Shown here: in pieces, positions 1 through 7,133 of the stretch
Position numbering within the stretch: the first letter of the stretch is position 1
Layout of the letters: each line of letters starts with the position of its first letter
Origin: Thalassospira xianhensis MCCC 1A02616
GTDB taxonomy: Bacteria > Pseudomonadota > Alphaproteobacteria > Rhodospirillales > Thalassospiraceae
Length of the DNA stretch: 64,000 bases
NCBI RefSeq assembly: GCF_003326475.1
Contig: NZ_JPWA01000010.1
Location: 1 to 64,000, forward strand
Direction of reading: 5' to 3'
The notes under the pieces: model-generated
Database searches by the model: none
What the model was told of the DNA's origin: nothing
Seen by the model: the letters and a program-made list of their open reading frames with translations, nothing else
Position numbers and translations under genes: made by a program

Positions 1-830
1 AGCCGGTCGGCCTGCGCCTGTTCGGCGGTGATATTGGCCCAGGCCACCTGGGCGCGCGCCGCCTTCTCTCCAAAGCTCATTACCGCATTGCGGATCGCAT
101 CAATCCGGCTTTGGATCTCGGTTGCAAAGGCTTCGCTCACGCCGGGCGCAAGCTTCATATGCGACAGGGCCGTGTCAAGATTGGTGATCACTTCCTTGCC
201 CTCGTCGGTACGCGCCGTGTCGGGCGAGGGTCGCCCTGCCTCGGCACTGAAATCGCTTTGCGCCAGAAAGGCAAAGGCCTGATTAAGGGCGGCAAGGTAA
301 TCGGTACGAAATTCCGGGTCAAACCGGCCTGGCTGCGCTGCCATCACCGCCCCCAGCCCGGCATAAAGATCAAACGCCGCCCGCCACGCCGCAATCGCAT
401 CCTGCCGCAAGGCCAATCCGTGCCGGGCCGCGTTCAGCGAAGCGGCATCAAGCATCCTGATTTCGGTGCGCATGGCATGGATGTCCCCCTTAAGCTGTGC
501 CTCGTGATAGCCCTGAAACACCAGTCGCTCCAGATCGCCGGGAGAACTGAGCTCGAGTTCACGGCTTAAAAGCTCGCGCTGGATATCGGCGGTAAATCCG
601 GCAAACAGGGTCACGACAAACCCGACATACAAAACCACCACCAACCCGGTCAGCATGACAGAGCCCAAAATCGCCGCCCCGCGAACATATAAAACCCGGC
701 CAAACAGCACGCGCCAGATCAAATCGCCCAATCCTTTTGCGCCCGATCTGCCACCGGATGCACCAGAAGCGCCAGATGACCCCGGCCGTGCCGCAGCCCC
801 CGAAGATTGCCGGTCATTCTCCTCTGCCAT
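1..830 (-). CDS. Membrane-anchored protein of unknown function (partial)
   Basis: An open frame runs on the minus strand from an ATG at 830-828 to the left edge, so the C-terminus is missing. It is the first Met after an in-frame stop at 869-867. The N-terminal ~45 residues are rich in Gly, Ser and Ala and look disordered and cytoplasmic. One strong transmembrane segment follows (about residues 57-80, VMLTGLVVVLYVGFVVTLFA). The rest is a largely helical, Ala/Gln/Glu-rich region likely to be periplasmic. The layout resembles the sensor half of a signalling protein, but no catalytic domain is visible. It is divergent from sodC. I do not recognise the family. Confidence 0.7.
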   Translation of the reverse strand, partial: MAEENDRQSSGAAARPGSSGASGASGGRSGAKGLGDLIWRVLFGRVLYVRGAAILGSVMLTGLVVVLYVGFVVTLFAGFTADIQRELLSRELELSSPGDLERLVFQGYHEAQLKGDIHAMRTEIRMLDAASLNAARHGLALRQDAIAAWRAAFDLYAGLGAVMAAQPGRFDPEFRTDYLAALNQAFAFLAQSDFSAEAGRPSPDTARTDEGKEVITNLDTALSHMKLAPGVSEAFATEIQSRIDAIRNAVMSFGEKAARAQVAWANITAEQAQADR

Positions 831-1175
831 GGTCTGCGCCTTGCACTCCGTCCGGTTATGCCGTGATCACGGCGCCACGCGCCGCGTCAAACCTGACGCC
901 CCCAGACCCGTCCTTGTGAAAGCGGCCTCTCCCTCATGCGCTTCCCGTCGCCCCCATTAATCCCGCCCCGGCACGCCCGCAAAGTCCAGAACCCATCGCT
1001 CCCCACAAAATAGCCTCAAACCCCGCCAATACTCCGACCGCAATTCAACCAACAGGTCAAAGATTTACGGAACAAAAGCCAGCCCCGCCGCTTTTACAAA
1101 GACAGGTTTTCAAAAAACGGCCCCAACCGGCACCATTCCGCCAACCGATCCGCCCGCAACAGCAGAGGATTTCCC
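831..1175. other. Intergenic region between divergent genes, no gene seen
   Basis: No convincing reading frame lies in this 345-base stretch. It is C-rich on the + strand and carries the promoters of the leftward partial gene and of sodC. A GGAAC at 1069-1073 hints at a stress promoter, but the expected CGTT is not present at the right spacing. Confidence 0.6.
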
Positions 1176-1778
1176 ATGTTCCATCGCGAAAACATCTGCC
1201 GCCCCAAATCACGTATTGCCGCCATCCCCACCAATAATGCCTACGACACTCGCCGCATGGCGCTGGCCGCCACGGCGGCCCTGCTTGCCCTTGGTGCGGC
1301 GATGGCGCTTATGCCCGGCCATGCCAGGGCGGGCGAGGAAGCCCAATCAAACTTTATCAATACAAGCGGTGCGGAAATCGGAACGCTGACGGTCAATGGC
1401 GTGCCGGATGCCGCGATCCTGAAGATCGCGCTTCGCGACCTTCCGCCCGGTCAGTGGGTGGCGTTTCATATCCATGAAAATGGCGAATGCGATGCACAGG
1501 GCGGCTTTAAATCCGCCGGCGGCCATTTCAACCCGATGAACAAATCCCACGGCCATGAATTTGCCGACGGCCCGCATGCGGGCGACATGATGAACCAGTA
1601 TGTCAATGACAAGGGCGAACTTTACGCCCAGATTCTCAATAACGCCGTACGCTTTGACGGCAGCGGCGAAACCGACATCCACGGCAAGGCCGTCATCATC
1701 CATGCCGGGGCGGACGACTATAAATCCCAACCCTCAGGCGATGCCGGGGACCGGATTGCTTGTGCGGTGATTAAATAG
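1176..1778 (+). CDS. sodC: Periplasmic Cu/Zn superoxide dismutase
   Basis: Dismutates superoxide to peroxide and oxygen in the periplasm. The Cu/Zn ligand set is visible: AFHIHENGEC carries the paired copper histidines and one disulfide Cys, GGHFNP...HG...HAGD gives the bridging His, zinc ligands and Asp, and IIHAGADDY has the last copper His. GDAGDRIACAVI is the family C-terminal signature with the second disulfide Cys. The start at 1176 is supported by AGAGGA at 1162-1167. It gives a long n-region followed by TRRMALAATAALLALG, so export by Tat is possible; a second ATG at 1257 would give a classical Sec signal peptide. Length 200 aa, normal once the leader is removed. Confidence 0.93.
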   Translation: MFHRENICRPKSRIAAIPTNNAYDTRRMALAATAALLALGAAMALMPGHARAGEEAQSNFINTSGAEIGTLTVNGVPDAAILKIALRDLPPGQWVAFHIHENGECDAQGGFKSAGGHFNPMNKSHGHEFADGPHAGDMMNQYVNDKGELYAQILNNAVRFDGSGETDIHGKAVIIHAGADDYKSQPSGDAGDRIACAVIK

Positions 1779-1852
1779 AAGAAAAATCGTACGCCACTCA
1801 AGCGCTGCTCCGCTTTTCAAAAGAAACTATCTCCCAGCAAATCCAAGAAACC

Positions 1853-2758
1853 TTGCAACGATCTAGGTTTATATCCAATAGTTTCATCTCCTTAATTTTG
1901 AAGAGCATTTTTAACGTGTGGCACCACCTCTCCCCAGACTGGCTGAATTGGGCAGATCAACTCGCCCCCGCGGCACAAAAGATCAATCGACATCTGGTCG
2001 AAGCACTCGATCTGCCAGCTTTGGCGCAGGCCGCCGGCGGGAAAGACTTGGTTGTGCTTGATCTGGCGTCCGGGGTTGGGGAACCGGCCTTCGGGATTGC
2101 GAGGATCCTGGCTAGCGAAGATGATCCCGCCCTGCGCGGCTATGTGATCGCCTCCGACATCGTGCCGGGCATGTGTGCCGGATTGGTGGAACGCGCCGTG
2201 GCGGAGGGGATTGGCAATCTGTCGGTGGTTGCCGCCGATATGGAAAAGTTGCCCTTTGGCGCGGGCACGATGGATGGGATTTCGTGCCGGTTTGGCGTGA
2301 TGTTCTGCAATGATCCCGATGCCGCGCTTCGCGATGCCAACCGGGTGTTGAGTACCGGTGGCCGGGCAGCTTTTATGTTATGGGCACCGATAGTCGATAA
2401 TCCGTTATTTGCCGCCATGGATGGGATTCTGGGCAATATCCTTGGCACCGGCTTTGCCGATGCCGGGCTTGACCTGTTTGGTTTTGCTGATCCCACGTTG
2501 GCGACTTCGCGCGTGGTTCGCGCTGGGTTTGGCGATGTTACAATCACCACCCATAATCCCGCCGGGCGCATCCCGGAACGCGCGGCATTCTGGAAGCCGC
2601 AGATGGAAATGCTGTTTGGGCCGCAATTGCGCGCCGCCACGGATGCGGAACGCGGGGCGATTGATGCCGCGATGTTCGAAGCGCTCCGTCCTTATTTGAC
2701 GGACGGGCATTTTCAGGTTCCGATTTGTTTTCATGTACTTGCCGGGGCAAAGGGATAA
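1853..2758 (+). CDS. Class I SAM-dependent methyltransferase, UbiE-like
   Basis: Predicted cytoplasmic methyltransferase of unknown substrate. Motif I is VVLDLASGVGEPAFGIA (near residues 66-82), followed by an acidic motif II region (VIASDIVPGMC) and the VAADMEKLPFG and GISCRFGVMFCNDPDAALRDANRVL segments typical of the UbiE/COQ5 group. The start is uncertain: no ATG lies near the N-terminus. TTG at 1853 gives 301 aa, while GTG at 1917 would start just before WHHLSPDWLNWADQL, where the family-like sequence begins. The first ~21 residues may therefore not be translated. It stands alone between sodC and the queuosine genes. Confidence 0.75.
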   Translation: MQRSRFISNSFISLILKSIFNVWHHLSPDWLNWADQLAPAAQKINRHLVEALDLPALAQAAGGKDLVVLDLASGVGEPAFGIARILASEDDPALRGYVIASDIVPGMCAGLVERAVAEGIGNLSVVAADMEKLPFGAGTMDGISCRFGVMFCNDPDAALRDANRVLSTGGRAAFMLWAPIVDNPLFAAMDGILGNILGTGFADAGLDLFGFADPTLATSRVVRAGFGDVTITTHNPAGRIPERAAFWKPQMEMLFGPQLRAATDAERGAIDAAMFEALRPYLTDGHFQVPICFHVLAGAKG

Positions 2759-2824
2759 ACCCCTGCGCAAAAGCAGCGTTTTTCCCTTGATTTCCGTGAT
2801 CCTTCGTGTCAAACCGCGCGCCTT

Positions 2825-2871
2825 GGAAGGGATGTTTCCTTCCCCTGTCGTAGCACCAGGTTAAAAACACG
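2825..2871 (+). promoter_or_regulatory. Candidate preQ1-I riboswitch upstream of queC
   Basis: A short stem (CCUG 2844-2847 with CAGG 2857-2860) encloses the loop UCGUAGCAC, followed by an A-rich tail UUAAAAACACGA. The loop bases C2849, G2850, U2851 and G2853 can pair with G2871, C2870, A2869 and C2868, giving the H-type pseudoknot of preQ1-I aptamers. C2856 sits where the ligand-reading cytosine lies. It closely parallels the known Thermoanaerobacter aptamer (UCGCAG loop, UUAACAAAAC tail). A perfect 6-bp hairpin (2825-2830/2838-2843) abuts it upstream. The pseudoknot ends 13 nt before the queC ATG, so ligand binding would likely occlude ribosome entry. Queuosine genes are the expected target. 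Confidence 0.72.
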
Positions 2872-2884
2872 AAAGACATGACAT

Positions 2885-3649
2885 ATGAAGACGATTGTCG
2901 TCTGCTCTGGCGGGCTGGATTCCGTCACGCTGGCCTATAAGGTCGCGGCCGAGCATAAACTGCATTCCCTGATTTCGTTCGATTATGGCCAGCGCCATAA
3001 AAAGGAACTTGATTACGCCGCGCGTGCCGCACGCGATCTTGGCGTCAAACATCACATTGTAGATCTGACGCCGGTTGGTGCACTCCTGACCGGGTCGTCA
3101 TTGACATCTGATGATATCGATGTGCCCGACGGCCATTATGCCGAGGAAACCATGCGCATCACCGTGGTCCCCAACCGCAATGCCATCATGCTTGCGGTTG
3201 CGTTCGGGGCTGCGGCATCGGCCAGGGCGGATGCGGTGGCGGCCGCCGTTCATGGCGGGGATCATTTCATCTATCCCGATTGCCGTCCCGATTTCATCAA
3301 ATCGTTCCAGACCATGCAGAACCACGCCCTTGAAGGTGTGCGCGATGTGTCGCTTTATACGCCGTTTCTTCACGGGTCGAAGGCGGATATCGCCGCAGAG
3401 GCCGGGCGTCTTGGCGTTCCGATTGATCGCACATGGTCCTGTTACAAGGGTGGTGAAACCCATTGCGGGCGATGCGGCACCTGTGTCGAGCGGCGCGAGG
3501 CGCTTGAACTTGCCCGTGTGCCCGATCCAACGGTTTATGTGGATCGCGACTACTGGAAACAGGCAAGGGCGGAGCATATGGCGCGCAGCCTTGGGGCTTC
3601 CCCCATCCCTCCCGCACAGGCGGGAGCCCATACGACTTCCGGGGACTAA
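2885..3649 (+). CDS. queC: 7-cyano-7-deazaguanine (preQ0) synthase QueC
   Basis: Converts 7-carboxy-7-deazaguanine to preQ0 with ATP and ammonia in queuosine tRNA-modification synthesis. The N-terminal pyrophosphatase motif SGGLDSVT is at residues 8-15. Zinc-binding cysteines are at 186, 194, 197 and 200 (SC...HCGRCGTC). The core ends near residue 237. The last ~17 residues (ASPIPPAQAGAHTTSGD) are partly encoded by a palindromic repeat and look like an acquired tail. It is the first gene of queC-queD-queE and lies directly behind a preQ1-type riboswitch candidate, so feedback control by the pathway product preQ1 is expected. Confidence 0.95.
   Translation: MKTIVVCSGGLDSVTLAYKVAAEHKLHSLISFDYGQRHKKELDYAARAARDLGVKHHIVDLTPVGALLTGSSLTSDDIDVPDGHYAEETMRITVVPNRNAIMLAVAFGAAASARADAVAAAVHGGDHFIYPDCRPDFIKSFQTMQNHALEGVRDVSLYTPFLHGSKADIAAEAGRLGVPIDRTWSCYKGGETHCGRCGTCVERREALELARVPDPTVYVDRDYWKQARAEHMARSLGASPIPPAQAGAHTTSGD
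3606..3631. repeat. REP-like palindrome, copy 1 (inside queC 3' end)
   Basis: A 26-nt element with arms CTCCCGC and GCGGGAG around a short ACAG centre and flanks TCC and CCAT. A near-identical copy lies at 5017-5042 (2 differences in 26). This copy is in frame and encodes residues 241-249 of QueC. Confidence 0.75.
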
Positions 3650-3783
3650 GCCGCAGAACCGGGCACGGGGAACATCCCCATCGCCCGTATCGCCACACGT
3701 AACCGCCTTAACCAGATAAGACCAAACCGGTCGCAAGCCCTCCGCCATATCGCGGGCACGGGCGCGCCGTATCGAAAGCCATC

Positions 3784-4143
3784 ATGATGTTTACTATCAC
3801 CAAACAATTCGCCTTTTCCGCCAGCCACCAGTTGGCCGGGCTTGATGCCGACCACCCGTGCGCACGCCTGCACGGGCATAATTACATTGTCGAGGTCGAG
3901 CTTCGCGGTGACAGCCTTGATGCACGTGGCTTTGTCCGCGATTACAGCGAACTGGGCCCGCTCAAGAAAATGATCGACGACGAATTTGATCACCGCCATC
4001 TGAACGAGGTCCTTGGCCACGATCACGCCACCGCCGAACGGCTTGCCCTGTTCTTTTACGAATGGGCGCATGACCGCTGGCCCGAAGTCAGCGCGGTGCG
4101 GGTTTCCGAAACCCCGAAAACATGGGCGGAATACCGGCCATGA
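3784..4143 (+). CDS. queD: 6-carboxy-5,6,7,8-tetrahydropterin synthase QueD
   Basis: Converts dihydroneopterin triphosphate to 6-carboxytetrahydropterin, an early step toward preQ0. The PTPS fold residues are present: zinc histidines H15, H30 and H32 (SASHQL, LHGHNY), the nucleophile Cys26 (HPCARLHGH), DHRHLNE, and a C-terminal RVSETPKTWAEY with the substrate Glu. Length 119 aa is typical. A 134-bp gap separates it from queC. Its TGA overlaps the queE ATG by 4 nt (ATGA, 4140-4143), indicating translational coupling. Confidence 0.95.
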   Translation: MMFTITKQFAFSASHQLAGLDADHPCARLHGHNYIVEVELRGDSLDARGFVRDYSELGPLKKMIDDEFDHRHLNEVLGHDHATAERLALFFYEWAHDRWPEVSAVRVSETPKTWAEYRP

Positions 4144-4925
4144 GCGGGACGGAACTTGCGCCAGTGCTTGAACCAGAGCTTGTGACGGATAAAATCCGCA
4201 TATCGGAAATTTTCGGCCCGACAGTGCAGGGCGAAGGGGCACTGATCGGCATGCCGACGGTGTTTGTCCGCACCGGCGGCTGTGATTTTCGCTGTTCATG
4301 GTGCGATACGCTTTATGCCGTCGATCCGGCCTTTCGCGCCGACTGGAAACCGCATACGGCGGCCGAGGTCATGGCCCGCGTCCGTGCCCTTTCGGGCGGC
4401 AAGCCGATCCTTGTGACCCTTTCGGGGGGCAACCCGGCGATCCAGCCCCTAGGCGGCCTGATTGCGCTTGGCAAACGCGATGGTTTTACCTTTGCCATCG
4501 AAACCCAGGGCAGCATCGCACGTGACTGGTTTGCCGATCTTGATTACCTGACGCTAAGCCCCAAACCGCCAAGCAGCAGCACCGATTTTAACCCCGACGC
4601 CCTTGCGGCCTGCATTGAGGCGGCACGCGCCAATGGCGTGCTTGACGGCCCGGCGATCACGCTTAAATTCCCGGTCCGCGATGATGCCGATCTGATGTTT
4701 GCCGACCATGTCCGCAAACAGCACCCCGATATCCCGGTCTGCCTGCAACCGGTCAACACCACCCCCGCCGAACCGCACCCGGACGGCGCAAATGGCGTTG
4801 ATATTGATGGCCTGACCGAACGCTATCGCTGGCTGGTGGATCAGGTCGCCAAACGCGGCTGGTTCGATATGCGGGTTTTGCCGCAATGGCACGTCCATGT
4901 CTGGGGCAACCTGCGCGGGGTGTGA
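4140..4925 (+). CDS. queE: 7-carboxy-7-deazaguanine synthase QueE (radical SAM)
   Basis: Radical SAM enzyme that contracts 6-carboxytetrahydropterin to 7-carboxy-7-deazaguanine. The [4Fe-4S] cysteines are C48, C52 and C55 (GGCDFRCSWCDT, the CxxxCxxC form), preceded by FGPTVQGEG, the QueE substrate-binding signature. TLSGGNPAIQ and FAIETQGS follow as further family motifs. ATG at 4140 overlaps the queD stop and is preferred over an in-frame ATG at 4122 that lies within queD. Length 261 aa. Together with queC and queD this makes the preQ0 branch; queF and tgt are not in the window. Confidence 0.94.
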   Translation: MSGTELAPVLEPELVTDKIRISEIFGPTVQGEGALIGMPTVFVRTGGCDFRCSWCDTLYAVDPAFRADWKPHTAAEVMARVRALSGGKPILVTLSGGNPAIQPLGGLIALGKRDGFTFAIETQGSIARDWFADLDYLTLSPKPPSSSTDFNPDALAACIEAARANGVLDGPAITLKFPVRDDADLMFADHVRKQHPDIPVCLQPVNTTPAEPHPDGANGVDIDGLTERYRWLVDQVAKRGWFDMRVLPQWHVHVWGNLRGV

Positions 4926-5280
4926 TTTTCGGCGGTCGCGTTATGCGATGTGGCGAAGGCTCCGCCCCCGCAGCAGCCACCGCACACCCTTTCCGATTAC
5001 TTCCGTCCTCATACCGTCCCTCCCGCAAAGGCGGGAGTCCATGGTGCCAAGCTCTCCCCACCAACACCGAACCCGCCGCACAACATTCGTTATACGAGCA
5101 GTAATTTCTGGAAAATAAACCATAAATTGAAATAAATCCCGTGGCAAATGGCAAGCAATATCAGTTGATTACCCGACTTCGCCGGGTTTCGCTGCCGCCC
5201 CCGGTTTGCTTTTGCGCAGCGTTCTGACCATTTCTAGAGGGGAGGTCTATTTTGCCCTCCCGAACAGAAAGCAGGACAAA
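4926..5280. other. Intergenic region after queE, no gene seen
   Basis: Contains the second REP-like palindrome (5017-5042), then an AT-rich stretch (about 5095-5170) and a weak hairpin near 5170-5190 (ACCCG/CGGGT). I see no reading frame with coding character. The promoter of the following small genes probably lies in the AT-rich part. Confidence 0.5.
5017..5042. repeat. REP-like palindrome, copy 2 (intergenic)
   Basis: Same element as 3606-3631: arms CTCCCGC/GCGGGAG, centre AAAG, flanks TCC and CCAT. It lies about 90 bp after queE and may cap the 3' end of the que transcript. Confidence 0.75.
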
Positions 5281-5460
5281 ATGTCTTTTCGCAGCTTTTC
5301 ACTGAATCATGTGAAGTCCGGGAAGCAAAAACCCGCAGAACCGCTGGAAGGCCGCCCGGTCGATATCCCGGAGGCCCAGCCGGAACATTCGCCGCTTGAA
5401 GGTCCGCCAACCGTCAAACAGGCAGAGAATTCAGCCGCGACATCCGTGCCACCGCAATAG
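5281..5460 (+). CDS. Small Pro/Glu-rich hypothetical protein
   Basis: A 59-residue frame starting at an ATG with AGGA 6 nt upstream (GCAGGACAAAATG). The product is rich in Pro, Glu, Gln and Ser, has no hydrophobic segment and is probably disordered (GRPVDIPEAQPEHSPLEG). It leads a same-strand run of four small genes (5281-6360). I do not recognise it. Confidence 0.45.
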   Translation: MSFRSFSLNHVKSGKQKPAEPLEGRPVDIPEAQPEHSPLEGPPTVKQAENSAATSVPPQ

Positions 5461-5539
5461 CCGGTTTCACAAACAGGCGGGGGGATTGCCCCCTCCGCCG
5501 GTTTTGGTTCCTGTGTCACAGGCGCAAGGAGCTTGGATC

Positions 5540-5965
5540 ATGACCATCACCCGCACCACGCATCGGACCGTCACGTTTTTCCATCCATTCCGGCTGGAAG
5601 GATATGACGAGCTGTTTCAGCCTGGTACTTACGAGGTCGAGACCCTTGAGGAACTTGATCTGATGGCTGCCACGCGCAGTTATAAAAAGGTCAAGAGCAA
5701 CCTGCATATCTGGTCACGCGATGACAAAACGACCTCGGAACGCGTGCTGGTTCTTGATCCCGTCATTCTTGATAGTGCCCTGGTTCTCGATTCCGATCCC
5801 CTGCGCGAGGAAGAACGCGCCCGGATGATTGGCGAAACCGGCAACGATGCGGGGCAGGATGATGGAGAGGGTCCAGGGAATGCAGGGGACGACGACAGCC
5901 CAAGCCACACGACCGAGCCTGGCCGGGCCTTCCGCCTTTCCCAGCCCGATCAAAGGACGCCTTGA
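5540..5965 (+). CDS. Hypothetical protein, small beta-type domain plus acidic tail
   Basis: 141 aa. The start ATG at 5540 has AAGGAG 8 nt upstream. The first ~60 residues (VTFFHPFRLEGYDELFQPGTYEVETLEEL) form a compact domain resembling a small uncharacterised protein common in rhizobia and relatives. The C-terminal half is acidic and Gly/Asp-rich (GETGNDAGQDDGEGPG) and probably disordered. No catalytic motif is visible. It is co-directional with 5281 and 5970. Confidence 0.6.
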   Translation: MTITRTTHRTVTFFHPFRLEGYDELFQPGTYEVETLEELDLMAATRSYKKVKSNLHIWSRDDKTTSERVLVLDPVILDSALVLDSDPLREEERARMIGETGNDAGQDDGEGPGNAGDDDSPSHTTEPGRAFRLSQPDQRTP

Positions 5966-5969
5966 AATC

Positions 5970-6194
5970 ATGCAGATCAGGATCGAGTTTTTTCGTGTGC
6001 ATGACGGCTCTGACGCCCGTGCGCGCTTAAACCGGATTGATTGCGTCACACCCGATATCGAAGCGGCGATTGCACAAGCCGAAGACCTTTTGAAAGGGGC
6101 TGGCATGCCGCAAAAACCTGATGCCTTTGCGATTTTTGATGATCTCGGGAACGAGCTTTATCAGGCCCGCTTCACCCCGACCAACCCGCGATAG
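5970..6194 (+). CDS. Small hypothetical protein, DUF6894-like
   Basis: 74 aa, starting 4 nt after the previous stop with AAAGGA upstream. The layout (IEFFRVHDGSDA ... CVTPDIEAAIAQAEDLL ... FAIFDDLGNELYQARF) matches by eye the small DUF6894-type proteins of alphaproteobacteria, which have a strand, an Ala-rich helix and a terminal strand pair. Function unknown. It is probably co-translated with the 5540 gene. Confidence 0.6.
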   Translation: MQIRIEFFRVHDGSDARARLNRIDCVTPDIEAAIAQAEDLLKGAGMPQKPDAFAIFDDLGNELYQARFTPTNPR

Positions 6195-6258
6195 CCCCTT
6201 TGATCGCGCCTCATCCCATTCATGAAATTGATATTTTTCACATCGCCAAGGAACCCGC

Positions 6259-6360
6259 ATGACCATAGATATGACCGAATTTTTCAAGATCACCGCCAAT
6301 GCCCTGTCGCTTCTGGTTGCGACCGTGTTTGTATTCTGGATCACGCTTGGCCACGCATAA
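6259..6360 (+). CDS. 33-residue single-span membrane protein
   Basis: A very short frame with AAGGA at 6249-6253 and ATG at 6259. The product MTIDMTEFFKITANALSLLV... has one hydrophobic segment of about 20 residues (LSLLVATVFVFWITLG) ending in His-Ala. It ends 3 bp before the stop of the convergent ICMT-like gene. The good ribosome-binding site, codon use and operon position argue that it is real. No family is recognised. Confidence 0.5.
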   Translation: MTIDMTEFFKITANALSLLVATVFVFWITLGHA

Positions 6361-6362
6361 GC

Positions 6363-7094
6363 TTAGGGCAAATACACCAGCGGCGTGATCAAGCCCTGTT
6401 CCTGCAGGATTTTCACCCCCTCCAACACCGGCCCGGCGATCAGGAACCAGCAGCCATCGCGAATGGTGCGCAGAAATAACGGCGGCTGGCAAAGCAACGG
6501 ATTTTCATCGCACCAGCGAAACGTTGCCGGGCGAAACCGCGGCACCGTAATCAGGTAACGGTAATAGCGGGGGCCGAAGCTCTGCTTTAACACCGCCTCC
6601 TCGCGCAGGGTCACCTCGCGCAGGACAATCCAGCAGACAATGGCAAACAGTCCGGCAATCACAAGGCTGCCGCTTTGCGCCCCCGCGCCGAATGCACCTA
6701 TGATCGAAAACAGATAAAGCGGATTGCGGCACAGTGAATAAGGGCCCGTCATCACAAGTTCGGTCTTTTTGCGCCCGCCGATATAAAGCGCACACCAGCC
6801 CCGCCCGATGATGCAGATCATGATGGCGATAATCCCGGTCGCCTCGATCACATCATGGATGTTTGTCGTGCGTTGCCAGCTTGCCTGCGCGAGCATCACC
6901 AAAATCAGCATCATCAGACCGCCGATCCGAAAGGTCCGCTTGCGGATACGCTGCACATTCCGAAGGCCATCGTCATAGCCGCCGGTGGCGTTTATGACGG
7001 TGCCGGTTCGGACAACCGTGTTTCGGTCATTATTTTCGCTTGGTTTGCTATTGGTATTTTGGCTGGGCTTGAAATGGTTTTTTGGGCGGATCAT
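6363..7094 (-). CDS. Isoprenylcysteine carboxyl methyltransferase (ICMT)-like membrane protein
   Basis: 243 aa with 4-5 hydrophobic segments. The family signature GPYSLCRNPLYL is present, together with a C-terminal LREEAVLKQSFGPRYYRYLITVPRF segment corresponding to the SAM-binding EE..L...FG..Y..Y motif of PEMT/ICMT-type methyltransferases. The substrate in bacteria is unknown, possibly a lipid or small isoprenoid. The N-terminal ~55 residues are polar and unusual for the family, so a later start is possible. It lies 39 bp downstream of the membrane AraC gene on the same strand and may be co-transcribed. Confidence 0.8.
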   Translation of the reverse strand: MIRPKNHFKPSQNTNSKPSENNDRNTVVRTGTVINATGGYDDGLRNVQRIRKRTFRIGGLMMLILVMLAQASWQRTTNIHDVIEATGIIAIMICIIGRGWCALYIGGRKKTELVMTGPYSLCRNPLYLFSIIGAFGAGAQSGSLVIAGLFAIVCWIVLREVTLREEAVLKQSFGPRYYRYLITVPRFRPATFRWCDENPLLCQPPLFLRTIRDGCWFLIAGPVLEGVKILQEQGLITPLVYLP

Positions 7095-7133
7095 GTAGGC
7101 AGGTTCCTGTTTTGAAATCCTGCCAACCCTGCC

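Noticed and set aside
28-960. Plus-strand frames of 60-150 residues at the left edge
   Set aside because: The minus strand has a continuous frame with a membrane helix and coding character; the plus frames overlap it and lack ribosome-binding sites.
1069-1094. EcfG-type promoter before sodC
   Set aside because: GGAAC is present at 1069-1073, but the tetramer at N16 is GCTT and at N17 is CTTT, so the -10 element does not match.
3606-5042. Two palindromes as a CRISPR array
   Set aside because: Only two copies, 1.4 kb apart, one inside a gene; no spacers and no cas genes.
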